Assembly: GCF_900115465.1 (NCBI RefSeq)
Contig: NZ_FOWN01000013.1
Location: forward strand, 1 to 64,000
Reading direction: 5' to 3'
Origin: Halolactibacillus alkaliphilus
GTDB taxonomy: Bacteria > Bacillota > Bacilli > Bacillales > Amphibacillaceae
DNA length: 64,000 bases
Of this stretch, positions 10,050 through 18,621 are shown piece after piece. The position numbers were made by a program, and so were the translations under genes. Under the pieces are notes generated by a model. The model saw only the letters and a list, made by a program, of their open reading frames with translations. It was not told the origin of the DNA and made no database searches. How positions within the stretch are numbered: position 1 is the stretch's first letter; every line of letters begins with the position of its first letter.

Positions 10050-10055
10050 TACGTG

Positions 10056-10084
10056 GTTAAAAAGAACATGCTGTTCTTTTTAAC
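10056..10084. terminator. 13-bp inverted repeat between scrR and scrA
   Basis: GTTAAAAAGAACA and TGTTCTTTTTAAC form a perfect 13-bp stem with a 3-base loop. The T-run lies inside the stem, so it could act as a terminator of scrR in either direction. Its position seven bases before operator 2 also allows a role as a second protein-binding site. Confidence 0.6.
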
Positions 10085-10090
10085 GAAAGG

Positions 10091-10104
10091 TGAAATCGAT
10101 TTCA
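10091..10104. promoter_or_regulatory. ScrR operator 2
   Basis: A second exact copy of TGAAATCGATTTCA, 94 bases before the scrA start codon. It predicts repression of the permease gene by ScrR. Confidence 0.85.
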
Positions 10105-10197
10105 GTTTTTTGAAAAAAGTAGGATTAGGATGAACCATACCAGGGAATACCCAGTATGTCATCATATATTTTTATACAAAATTAGGAGGCGAACGAG

Positions 10198-11568
10198 ATG
10201 AAGTATCAACAAACGCTTGATAAGTTATTTGAAGTTGTTGGTGGTAAAGATAACATTAAAAATTATGAGCACTGTGCGACGCGTCTACGTATTATATTAA
10301 AAGATGATAGCAAGGTGCAAAAAGAAATGGCTGAAGAAATACCAGAATCAAAAGGTTACTTCTTTAACACAGGTCAACATCAATTTATTTTTGGGACAGG
10401 TAAAGTAAACGCTGTCTATGATGACTTGAAGAAAGTGATGGGAGATTCAGAGCAATCAAGTGGTGATTTTAAAGAAGATGTATATAAAAATTTAAGCCCT
10501 GCTCAACGCGTGATTAGAACGTTAGCTGATATTCTAGTGCCTCTTATTCCGGCGTTAGTTACAACGGGTTTACTTATGGGGATTCGTGGATTATTGTTAG
10601 AACTAGGAGTAGAGTTCGGTGATTCCGGTTTAGCACTTTTTGGTATGTTAACAGATACAGCTTTTGCCTTCCTACCTGTACTTATTGCATATAGTGCGAC
10701 CCGTAAATTCGGTGGTAACCCTATTATCGGTATTGTTGTTGGTTTAATGATGGTAGCGCCTCAACTTCCTAATGCTTGGGCAGTAGCTGGTGGCGATGCT
10801 GATCCGATGACAGTTTTCGGTATAGGTTTAGTAGGTTATCAAGGTTCAATTATTCCCGCAATTATCGCAGGTTATATGATTTCTAAATTAGAAAAAGTCT
10901 TACGTAAAGTTGTTCCAGAGATGATGGATTTAGTTGTGACACCTTTTGTAAGTTTAACAGTAACAATTACTGTCATGCTCTTTATTTTAGGTCCTATTCT
11001 TCAAGTTGTTGAGCGTGGTGTCATTGAATCAATTATCTTTTTAATTGAAGCACCACTTGGTATTGGTTACGTCATATTTGCTGCTTTCCAACAGTTGCTC
11101 GTTATTACTGGATTGCATCACTCATTATCAATCATTGAAATTAGCTTACTAAATGATACAGGGCAAAACGTTATAAATACATTAATTACGGCAAGTATGG
11201 CTGGTCAATTTGGTGCAGCAATTGCTACAGCATTACTTATGAAAAATAAGGTTAAAAGAAGTAATGCCTTATCTTCTACAGCATCAACGTTATTTGGTAT
11301 AACAGAACCACTTTTATTCGGTGTTAACTTAAGACATTTCAGAGTATTTATTTCTGGTATGATTGGCGGGGCAGCGGGTGGTCTAATGACTTCCATTCTA
11401 GGACTTGCAGGTACAGGTATGGGAATTACATTTATTCCAGGTCTGTTACTTTATACAAGTAGTTTCTGGGTATTTGCGCAATACCTCATTGTCATTGCTG
11501 TTGCGTTTGCCGTAGGGTTTATCCTTGTAAGGATTCAATCACAAAGTATTAGAAATGAGATTAACTAA
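10198..11568 (+). CDS. scrA: PTS sucrose-specific EIIBC component
   Basis: A membrane permease that imports sucrose while phosphorylating it to sucrose-6-phosphate. The 456-residue protein has an N-terminal EIIB domain with the phosphorylated Cys26 (HCATRLR) and an EIIC membrane domain from about residue 105 (ADILVPLIPALVTTGLLMG). No EIIA domain is present, so phosphate must come from an EIIA encoded elsewhere, as for B. subtilis SacP. Sucrose specificity is inferred from the neighbouring sucrose-6-phosphate hydrolase and fructokinase genes. Start ATG follows AGGAGG. Confidence 0.9.
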   Translation: MKYQQTLDKLFEVVGGKDNIKNYEHCATRLRIILKDDSKVQKEMAEEIPESKGYFFNTGQHQFIFGTGKVNAVYDDLKKVMGDSEQSSGDFKEDVYKNLSPAQRVIRTLADILVPLIPALVTTGLLMGIRGLLLELGVEFGDSGLALFGMLTDTAFAFLPVLIAYSATRKFGGNPIIGIVVGLMMVAPQLPNAWAVAGGDADPMTVFGIGLVGYQGSIIPAIIAGYMISKLEKVLRKVVPEMMDLVVTPFVSLTVTITVMLFILGPILQVVERGVIESIIFLIEAPLGIGYVIFAAFQQLLVITGLHHSLSIIEISLLNDTGQNVINTLITASMAGQFGAAIATALLMKNKVKRSNALSSTASTLFGITEPLLFGVNLRHFRVFISGMIGGAAGGLMTSILGLAGTGMGITFIPGLLLYTSSFWVFAQYLIVIAVAFAVGFILVRIQSQSIRNEIN

Positions 11569-11579
11569 TCGCATAGCTT

Positions 11580-11626
11580 GAAGAAGGGTATAGGGCCTTT
11601 GCCCTGTACCCTTCTTCTGAGTTTTA
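11580..11626 (+). terminator. Terminator after scrA
   Basis: GAAGAAGGGTA pairs with TACCCTTCTTC around an inner GGGC/GCCC stem and is followed by GTTTT. It separates the permease gene from the fructokinase gene, so scrK-scrB may have its own promoter. Confidence 0.8.
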
Positions 11627-11763
11627 TGTTGCATGTGAGGATGTGTAAGAAAGCACTGATACGGGTATAAATTAGCATAATGCAGTGGTTTTGAGCTTAG
11701 AATAATCATTGTTTAATCGGCATAAATAACTTTAAATACATGATATGTAAGGATGTGGCTTAG

Positions 11764-12735
11764 ATGAAAAAAGTATATAGTATAGGTGAAGCGTTAATTG
11801 ATTTTATTCCGAGTGTGACAGATTCGGATTTAAAAGACGTACCTAGCTTTAGGCGTGTCATGGGTGGTGCGCCGGCAAATGTTGCAATGACAGTAAGTAA
11901 ATTGGGTGGAAAGAGTCATTTTATTTCTAAATTAGGTCGAGATGCTTTTGGAGATCACATTACTGAACAATTAGAAACTTATGGCGTCGATACACGCTAT
12001 GTGTTTAAAACCGCTGAAGCCAATACAGGACTAGCGTTCGTTTCATTAAAAAAAGATGGTCAACGTGATTTTTCATTTTATCGGAAGCCGAGTGCGGATA
12101 TGTTACTTTCAAAAGACGAAGTGGCAGACATTCCGTTTGAATCGGGTGATATATTACATTTTTGTTCGGTAGATTTGATTGAAGCACCAGTGAAATATGC
12201 ACATAAGCAAGTTATTGAGGATGCCGTTAGACATGGGGCTGTTATTAGTTTTGATCCGAATGTTCGTCTACCGCTCTGGCCTGATGAAGCCTCGTGTCGA
12301 GACACTATACAATCCTTTATTCCCCTTGCAGATATTGTGAAAGTATCGGATGAGGAACTTACATTTATTACAGGAATAGAAGACGAAGAAGCGGCACTTC
12401 AATCATTATTTCAAGGGAGAGTCAATCGGGTTATCTATACTAAAGGTAAAAAAGGTGCTATGCTTTTAACAAAAGACTTCACTGTTTCACATGGTGGGTT
12501 TAAGGTTGAGGCAATAGATACAACAGGTGCTGGAGATGCTTTTATTGGCTCATTTATACATCAACTTACGAAAAGAGAGAGGCAAGACGTGTTAACTGAA
12601 GAAGATTATAGAAAAATGCTTACCTTTAGTAATGCCTTTGCAGCACTAACGACAACAAAACATGGTGCGGTGGAGTCGTTGCCATCGATTGACGACACAC
12701 ATGTCTTTATTGATAAGATGGACAATAATGCGTGA
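11764..12735 (+). CDS. scrK: Fructokinase (PfkB family)
   Basis: A ribokinase-fold sugar kinase of 323 residues that phosphorylates the fructose released from sucrose-6-phosphate. N-terminal signature GGAPANVAMTVSKLGG (about residues 36-51) and the C-terminal anion-hole and catalytic-base motif DTTGAGDAFIGSF (about 255-267) are intact. Start ATG follows AAGGATGTGG. It lies 69 bases before scrB, and probably shares its transcript. Confidence 0.92.
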   Translation: MKKVYSIGEALIDFIPSVTDSDLKDVPSFRRVMGGAPANVAMTVSKLGGKSHFISKLGRDAFGDHITEQLETYGVDTRYVFKTAEANTGLAFVSLKKDGQRDFSFYRKPSADMLLSKDEVADIPFESGDILHFCSVDLIEAPVKYAHKQVIEDAVRHGAVISFDPNVRLPLWPDEASCRDTIQSFIPLADIVKVSDEELTFITGIEDEEAALQSLFQGRVNRVIYTKGKKGAMLLTKDFTVSHGGFKVEAIDTTGAGDAFIGSFIHQLTKRERQDVLTEEDYRKMLTFSNAFAALTTTKHGAVESLPSIDDTHVFIDKMDNNA

Positions 12736-12804
12736 CGTCATTGGTTACGAAATAGGGGAAATGACACAAAGTATATAGAAAATAATTAAAGGGGGATGAG
12801 TAAA

Positions 12805-14241
12805 GTGAATCCTTTACATGACGAAATGAAAAAACGCTATGAAGACATGATGACGTCTTTACAACATGATGATACAGATCCATATGCTTTAGCTTTTCAC
12901 GTGATGCCACCTACAGGTTGGTTAAATGATCCTAACGGTGCTTGTCAAGTTGATGGTGTGTATCACTTATATTATCAATACTCACCGTATGATGCATTAG
13001 GCGGATTAAAATACTGGGGGCATTATACATCAACGGATTTGGTTCATTTTAAAGATGAAGGTTTAGCACTCTTACCAGATCAACCATATGACTTACATGG
13101 TGTATATTCTGGAAGCGCCTTTGTTGAAGGAGAAGAGATTCATTATTTCTACACGGGAAATGTTAAGCATTTAGGGGAACATGATTATATCACATCTGGT
13201 CGTGAACAAAATACAGTGCACGCCGTGAGCTATGACGGAGGCATGACCATTGAGAAGAAGCGTGTTGTTATGGATTCAAACGCTTATCCATCTTTTTTAA
13301 GTAATCATATAAGAGATCCAAAAGTTAGAAAAGTCGATGATCAATATTTCATGGTACTGGGCGCTAGAGATTTAAAGAGTCAAGGACTTGTTGTGATGTA
13401 CCGTTCTGATAATTTAACCGACTGGACGTATCACGGTTCATTTTTAGGGCCACTAGAAGGTATGGGATATATGTGGGAATGTCCGGATTTCTTCTCATTA
13501 AATGATCAGGAAGTGCTGATTCTCTCACCTCAAGGGCTTGCCGAGGATGGTCTTCAATACCAAAACGTCTACCAATCAGGCTATTATATTGGAGATGTTG
13601 ATTGGGAGAATGTCACATTTGATCCCAAATCAGACTTTATAGAACTTGACCGTGGTTTTGATTTTTATGCGCCACAGACCTTTGAAGATGAGAGTGGTCG
13701 TCGTGTAATGTGGGCTTGGATGGGGTTGCCTGATGCAGAATATCAAAATCCAGTAGACCATGGTTGGCAACATGCGATGACGTTGCCACGTGTGTTGACT
13801 GTAGAGAATCAAAACTTAATCCAACGACCACATCCTAATTATCAGCAGCTAAGGCAAAATGAAGAGCAGCGGGTAGTAAATATAACAGAGGGTGCTTATG
13901 AGTACTTCACCGGTAAAGTAGCGGAACTGCACTGCACGTTTGATACAGTTACGCAACTGGAAATCAGCATACGTAAAGACGTGTCACTGAGTTATGACAC
14001 GACAACACAACTGCTTACATTAGCACTTGGAGCATCAGGTCACGGGAGAGGTCAGCGTCAAATTAAGTTAGAAAAACTCTCAGAACTCCAACTATTTCTT
14101 GATCGGTCATCACTAGAAGTATTTGTAAATGATGGTGCATACGTTATGACAACGCGTATGTATCTAGAACCAACAGAAGATAAAGTAGAAGTAACTGGTG
14201 AATTACAAGGTATCATTTATCATTGGTTACTCGATAAATAG
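12805..14241 (+). CDS. scrB: Sucrose-6-phosphate hydrolase (GH32)
   Basis: This cytoplasmic GH32 enzyme splits sucrose-6-phosphate into glucose-6-phosphate and fructose. The 478-residue protein has the nucleophile Asp42 in WLNDPNG, the RDP motif (HIRDPKVRK) and the acid/base Glu225 in ECPDFF, then a C-terminal beta-sandwich. I prefer GTG 12805, nine bases after GGGGG; the ATG at 12796 directly abuts that ribosome binding site. It closes the sucrose unit and a terminator follows. Confidence 0.93.
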   Translation: MNPLHDEMKKRYEDMMTSLQHDDTDPYALAFHVMPPTGWLNDPNGACQVDGVYHLYYQYSPYDALGGLKYWGHYTSTDLVHFKDEGLALLPDQPYDLHGVYSGSAFVEGEEIHYFYTGNVKHLGEHDYITSGREQNTVHAVSYDGGMTIEKKRVVMDSNAYPSFLSNHIRDPKVRKVDDQYFMVLGARDLKSQGLVVMYRSDNLTDWTYHGSFLGPLEGMGYMWECPDFFSLNDQEVLILSPQGLAEDGLQYQNVYQSGYYIGDVDWENVTFDPKSDFIELDRGFDFYAPQTFEDESGRRVMWAWMGLPDAEYQNPVDHGWQHAMTLPRVLTVENQNLIQRPHPNYQQLRQNEEQRVVNITEGAYEYFTGKVAELHCTFDTVTQLEISIRKDVSLSYDTTTQLLTLALGASGHGRGQRQIKLEKLSELQLFLDRSSLEVFVNDGAYVMTTRMYLEPTEDKVEVTGELQGIIYHWLLDK

Positions 14242-14266
14242 AAAATCATGAAAATAAGACAAAAAA

Positions 14267-14300
14267 AGTGGCTAATCGACGTCGATTAAGCGCTTTTTTT
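14267..14300 (+). terminator. Terminator after scrB
   Basis: A stem around AATCGAC/GTCGATT extended by GCT/AGC, followed by seven or more T. Confidence 0.75.
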
Positions 14301-14391
14301 GTTCATGCTACAGTTAGTTATGTTATAATTAAAAATCTGAATAATCAAAACAAAAACAGATGATACAGTCACAGAATTCCGTCGAAACAAG

Positions 14392-14417
14392 CCCACTGCT
14401 TTAGCTGTGGGAACTAT
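14392..14417 (+). mobile_element. IS200/IS605 right-end hairpin remnant
   Basis: CCCACTGC-TTTA-GCTGTGGG followed by AACTATCAG resembles the terminal hairpin and GTAGTTCA tail of IS200/IS605 elements, but the tail is degenerate. No transposase is near it. It lies 54 bases before the aroD start, so it is in or near the aroD leader. Confidence 0.55.
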
Positions 14418-14470
14418 CAGTGCAGATAAGTGAACTTTTAATAGACGATATTAGCTGGGAGGCGTCTAAA

Positions 14471-15205
14471 GTGGAAATTAAAGGATTAAAGCTTGAAAAG
14501 TTAAGCCAACCCAAAGTGTGTGTGGCGATCGTTGCTGAAACATTTAAAGACTTTGTCAGCGCATGGAATGACACACAGTGTGGTGGTATTGACTTAATTG
14601 AATGGCGAGCAGATTACTATAAAGATGATCAAAGCCTTGTATTTGATTTGTTAGTAAAAGAGGATAGGCCTGTTATTTACACGATCCGCACGAAGGAAGA
14701 GGGAGGTCAATGGCCATATGAGTCAATTGACTACGAAAAAAGCTATAAACGTGCGATTGATTCAGGTGTGATTGATTTAATTGATCTGGAATACAAAAGA
14801 AACATACCTAATAAAAAGAATCTCATGGTAAGAGCAAAATCAAAAGGAATCAAAGTGATTCATTCCTATCATGACTTTAGCAATACACCGACATTAGCTG
14901 ATGGTAAAGAGATATTACAAGAGTTACATATTGAAGGCGCAGATATTGTAAAACTTGCGGTGATGCCTCATTCAAAACAAGATGTCTTACGTTTATTACA
15001 AATATCTATTGAAGCAAATGCGCAGTTGGATTGTCCAATCATTACAATGTCCATGGGCAAAACTGGTGCGCTTAGTCGACTAGTGGGTGAGTGGTCTGGC
15101 TCGGTTGTTACTTTTGGAACGGTATCCGTTGCTTCAGCTCCAGGACAAGTCGCAGTTAAAACGCTTGTTGAGGGGTTAGAGACAATCCATACATTGTATA
15201 ATTAA
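14471..15205 (+). CDS. aroD: Type I 3-dehydroquinate dehydratase AroD
   Basis: The enzyme dehydrates 3-dehydroquinate to 3-dehydroshikimate in the shikimate pathway through a lysine Schiff base. The 244-residue protein has LIEWRADYY (Glu/Arg substrate binding), the general base in HSYHDF and the Schiff-base lysine in IVKLAVM, then the C-terminal GxSRLVGEWSGS motif. I chose GTG 14471, eight bases after GGGAGG; an upstream GTG at 14420 falls next to a mobile-element remnant. It stands alone, with a strong terminator after it. Confidence 0.92.
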   Translation: MEIKGLKLEKLSQPKVCVAIVAETFKDFVSAWNDTQCGGIDLIEWRADYYKDDQSLVFDLLVKEDRPVIYTIRTKEEGGQWPYESIDYEKSYKRAIDSGVIDLIDLEYKRNIPNKKNLMVRAKSKGIKVIHSYHDFSNTPTLADGKEILQELHIEGADIVKLAVMPHSKQDVLRLLQISIEANAQLDCPIITMSMGKTGALSRLVGEWSGSVVTFGTVSVASAPGQVAVKTLVEGLETIHTLYN

Positions 15206-15208
15206 AAA

Positions 15209-15254
15209 GGACCATAAGTGTGGCGCTCATGTGTGCACTTATGGTTCTTTTTTT
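15209..15254 (+). terminator. Terminator after aroD
   Basis: ACCATAAGTG pairs with CACTTATGGT, followed by a run of T. Confidence 0.9.
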
Positions 15255-15323
15255 GATTTTTCGTGTCTTAAGTACTTTTAAACTAGTCAAATAGTCAGAA
15301 AATTTAGGGGAGCTCATGAACTT

Positions 15324-15340
15324 TGTAACATAAATGTAAT
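15324..15340 (+). promoter_or_regulatory. WalR (YycF) box
   Basis: TGTAAC-ATAAA-TGTAAT matches the WalR consensus TGTWAH-N5-TGTWAH exactly. It lies about 140 bases before the endopeptidase start codon and just upstream of possible promoter boxes (TTGCCT at 15352, TATACT at 15373; spacing 15, so weak). Confidence 0.75.
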
Positions 15341-15478
15341 ACAATTAAAATTTGCCTGACACCTTTAAGTGTTATACTAGCGTCACTGAGGAAAAATCAA
15401 TGAAGGAATCTTGGTAACGATTACAAATAAAGGTTCTGCTATAAATAAATCACAAAAATACTTAATAGAAAAGAGTGA

Positions 15479-16717
15479 ATGTCTGTGTTTGGTAAAAAAA
15501 TCCTTGTAAGTCTTATTGTTTCATCAAGTCTACTTGCTGCTTCACCTCTCTTAAATGAAGACGTTTCAGCACAAACAGAAGAAGAGTTAAGACAAGAGCG
15601 TGCAGCGGTTCAAACCGAACTTGCTGAAAAAAGAGAAGAATTAGAAGCACTTCAAGAAGAAATGGTTGCTTTAGAAGATCAAATTGATCGTACGAATGAA
15701 GCAATTGAAGCAAACGAAGCAACAATCACAGAAACGACAGAAGCGATTGATCAAACAAAAGCAGAAGTCGCCACTTTAGAAGAAGAAATTGCCGATTTAG
15801 AAGAAGATATTTTAAAACGTCGTGATATTTTAAAAGACCGTGCAGTTGCTTTACAGAAAAATGGTGGAACTGTAAGCTACATCGAAGTTATTTTCGGTGC
15901 TGAAAGTTTCTTAGATTTTATTGATCGTGTGACGATGATTAATAAAATTACCCAATCTGATCAAAGATTACTTGAGCAAATTGCCGAAGCACAAAATGAA
16001 GTAGAAGCTAAAAAAGTAGAGGTTGAGGAAAAGTTAACAACACTCGAAGCTACAATGGAAGAATTAGAATTAATGCAAGCACAGTTAAAAGAACAAAAAG
16101 AGCAACATCAAGATAATATTGATACATTAGAAGAACAAAAAACTAAAAGTGAAGCTATTGTAAGTGAGTTGCAGTTAGAAGCAAGTGAAATTAATCAAAT
16201 GATTGAGGATATCCGTGCGCGTGAACGCGAAGCAGCAGCAGCTGCAACAGCATTATCTAGCCCATCTCAATACACACAATCTTCATCAAATGCATCATCA
16301 ACGCCAGCACCTACAGTAAGTGCAGGAAGTGGAAATAGGAGCAATATTATTTCAGTTGGATACCGTTATATTGGAAATTCAACATATAAATTTGGGGGCG
16401 GACGCTCTCAATCAGATATCGCGCGTGGATTGTTCGACTGTTCAGGTTATGTTTCTTGGGCATTTAGACAAGAAGGCATCCATATTCCAAGCAGCACATC
16501 AGGACTAGCTGGTACAGGAACAAAGATTTCTTATAGCCAAGTACAACCAGGTGATTTAGTATTCTTTAACACATACAAAACAAATGGTCATGTTGGTATC
16601 TATGTTGGAAATGGTAAATTTATTGGTTCACAATCATCTACTGGTGTTGCGATCGCAGATATGACATCAGGCTACTGGGCAAACACATTTAGTGGTCACG
16701 TACGTCGTGTAAACTAA
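15479..16717 (+). CDS. Secreted NlpC/P60 peptidoglycan endopeptidase (CwlO-like)
   Basis: A 412-residue secreted wall hydrolase. Residues 1-31 are a signal peptide (probable cleavage at VSA-QT), about 32-245 a long coiled coil rich in Glu, Lys and Gln, then a Ser/Ala/Pro linker, and about 290-412 an NlpC/P60 domain with Cys321 (FDCSGYVSWAF) and His371 (GHVGIYVGNG). This is the layout of B. subtilis CwlO, a DL-endopeptidase needed for cell elongation and controlled by WalR and FtsEX. A WalR box upstream supports that. GTG 15485, two codons in, has a better distance to GAGTG and may be the true start. A group II intron relic follows its terminator. Confidence 0.9.
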   Translation: MSVFGKKILVSLIVSSSLLAASPLLNEDVSAQTEEELRQERAAVQTELAEKREELEALQEEMVALEDQIDRTNEAIEANEATITETTEAIDQTKAEVATLEEEIADLEEDILKRRDILKDRAVALQKNGGTVSYIEVIFGAESFLDFIDRVTMINKITQSDQRLLEQIAEAQNEVEAKKVEVEEKLTTLEATMEELELMQAQLKEQKEQHQDNIDTLEEQKTKSEAIVSELQLEASEINQMIEDIRAREREAAAAATALSSPSQYTQSSSNASSTPAPTVSAGSGNRSNIISVGYRYIGNSTYKFGGGRSQSDIARGLFDCSGYVSWAFRQEGIHIPSSTSGLAGTGTKISYSQVQPGDLVFFNTYKTNGHVGIYVGNGKFIGSQSSTGVAIADMTSGYWANTFSGHVRRVN

Positions 16718-16732
16718 CAATACAGACATTTT

Positions 16733-16761
16733 ACCGTGAGGATACTTCCTCACGGTTTTTT
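16733..16761 (+). terminator. Terminator after the NlpC/P60 gene
   Basis: ACCGTGAGG pairs with CCTCACGGT and is followed by six T. A group II intron relic begins three bases later. Confidence 0.92.
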
Positions 16762-16764
16762 AAT

Positions 16765-17393
16765 GTGCGTCTGGCATAGGTAGTAACTTGGTGGTGAAAG
16801 TCGACTGCAGGTTTGGCAGCAGGAACTGTTAGCCAATGGTAAAGGTGTCTTCTGTGAGGGAGAATCTAAAGGAAGCTGGACGCAAACACTTGCACTGACA
16901 AACAGAAACTTCATATGAAGGCTCGGTGGAATGGATAAACTTACGTAACAAAGTGAAGTCCAATACTCATCGAAATTCCATCGAGTATATAAAGCAGTGA
17001 CGTGAATCGAAAGTGACTACCCTTACCTGGGAAGGTCGCTATCATTATACTTAACCTTTATAGTGATATGAAACGGAAGGTAGAGAAGTCAGCAGCCGTC
17101 ATAGTAGAAACGTAAGTTCAGAAGGGCTGAACAATAACAACTTTGGAATACAAAGAGGTCGATGTATCCCTGTCTGTATCATAGAAAAGACTGGAAACAT
17201 GTGAGAACGAGATATAGAAAACGTCGTGGATATGGGGTATGAAAAGTTTAAAACTGTACTTTTAGGCAAGTCAATTCAGGCGCGCTCATAAATGAAAAGA
17301 TACTTACATCGCTGAAACGCCTTATTAGGACTCATACATACGGTGGCGTGAGAGACCGATAGCTGAAATAAATTACTTATCTCCTAGTTGATT
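16765..17393 (+). mobile_element. Degenerate group II intron lacking its reverse transcriptase gene
   Basis: The start GTGCG and the next ~330 bases resemble domain I of bacterial group II introns (segments such as GGTGGTGAAAGTC, CAGGAACTGTTAGCCAATGG, GAATCTAAAGGAAGCTGGA). Near 17330-17393 lies what looks like the 3' strand of domain V (CATACGGTGGCGTGAGAG) and a domain VI-like end (CTCCTAGTTGATT). The 5' strand of domain V and the whole maturase/reverse transcriptase gene are absent, so it should be immobile and not self-splicing. Its position directly behind a terminator is where class C introns insert. The rest of the gap to 17524 shows nothing else clear. Confidence 0.75.
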
Positions 17394-17523
17394 GGTGCGA
17401 CTGAGACCGATTCTTTCTGTTTAGAGCGCTCAATGGACGATAGGAGTAAACATTTTATACTTATACTCATAAGGACATCACATGCAAGAAATACCTTAGA
17501 ATGAACGGAGTAAAGGATAGAGA

Positions 17524-17550
17524 AAAACCCTAGCACCGTGGCTAGGGTCA
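17524..17550 (-). terminator. Terminator of the DegV gene
   Basis: On the minus strand CCCTAGC pairs with GCTAGGG and is followed by TTTTT. Confidence 0.88.
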
Positions 17551-17570
17551 ATAAAATATGAAAATAAGTG

Positions 17571-18431
17571 CTAGTGAATCGGTTTGCTAGGGAAAAAGAT
17601 GGCGATAGTACCAGGACCCGTGTGTGATCCAATGGCAGCACCAATCATTCTAATGTCCACTGTTTTAACGTGAAAGCGTGATTTTATCTCATCAGCAAGC
17701 ATTTCAGCATTTTCTAAACAATCACTGTGGCTAATGCCGATGATCTGGTCTTTTAAATCTACACTGCGTTCTTCCATCATATCAAGTAAGCGCTTATACG
17801 CTTTTTTAGTACCACGTATTTTTTCCAATGGGATTAATTTTCCTTCTGAGACATGTAAGATCGGTTTAATTTTTAGTAAGGTACCCATAAAAGCAGCCGT
17901 TTTAGAAACACGGCCACCGCGGTATAGATATTCTAAATCATCTACCGTGAAAATATGCTCCATATGCTCTGCATAATAGCTACTTTGCGCAACCACTTCA
18001 TCAAGGGTATGTCCTTCATTAGCGAGTCGGGCTGCTTCTCTAACGACTAATCCATAGCCAAAAGAAGCAGAGAGTGTATCAACAACGCGAATATCGGCAT
18101 CTGGATATTCATCAAGGACAGCTTGGCGAGCAATGGTGGCTGATTGATAAGTACCAGATAAAGCAGAAGAAAACGCTAAGTATAGACACGGTTCGTTGTT
18201 CTTCGCGTAGTCTTTAAATACACGTTCAAATTGATCGGGTGTAACTTGTGAAGTTTTTGGGGATTTCCCACTACGCATTTCATCATAAACATAAATTGGT
18301 TCGATATTTTCACCGTCTGAATAAGTTTGATCGTCAAGTATGACGGATAAACTTACACGTGTAATGCCAAGCGATGAAAAATCTTCTTTGTTCAAATCAC
18401 TGGCAGAGTCTGCGATAATGTGAACTGTCAT
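17571..18431 (-). CDS. DegV family fatty-acid-binding protein (FakB-like)
   Basis: DegV proteins bind a fatty acid and present it to the kinase FakA for phosphorylation and entry into phospholipid. The 286-residue protein has the N-terminal IADSASDL, SSALSGTYQSA (fatty-acid carboxylate and phosphate contacts) and DTLSASFGYGLVV motifs, followed by GRVSKTAAFMGTLLKIKPIL. Start ATG at 18431 follows AAGGAGGGA on the minus strand; a longer upstream frame has no ribosome binding site. A second DegV domain occurs in the fusion protein at 46382. Which fatty acid it prefers cannot be told. Confidence 0.88.
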   Translation of the reverse strand: MTVHIIADSASDLNKEDFSSLGITRVSLSVILDDQTYSDGENIEPIYVYDEMRSGKSPKTSQVTPDQFERVFKDYAKNNEPCLYLAFSSALSGTYQSATIARQAVLDEYPDADIRVVDTLSASFGYGLVVREAARLANEGHTLDEVVAQSSYYAEHMEHIFTVDDLEYLYRGGRVSKTAAFMGTLLKIKPILHVSEGKLIPLEKIRGTKKAYKRLLDMMEERSVDLKDQIIGISHSDCLENAEMLADEIKSRFHVKTVDIRMIGAAIGSHTGPGTIAIFFPSKPIH

Positions 18432-18621
18432 ATAAATTCCCTCCTTGTAGGACAAATGAAAAAAGATTTGCATCCTATTACTATCTAGTTTATAGTGTAG
18501 GGTGGTGTTCGTCAAAGGTTTTTCAATGAATGATACAAATGTGTAATAAAAGGCTTCTTGGGGTACCGTATAATAACCATAGGTCTTTTTTAATATTGAT
18601 ATTTATTTAGGGGGTTATCGT

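Noticed and set aside
11627-11763. A third ScrR operator or catabolite (cre) site before fructokinase
   Set aside because: I found no copy of TGAAATCGATTTCA and no close match to a cre sequence.
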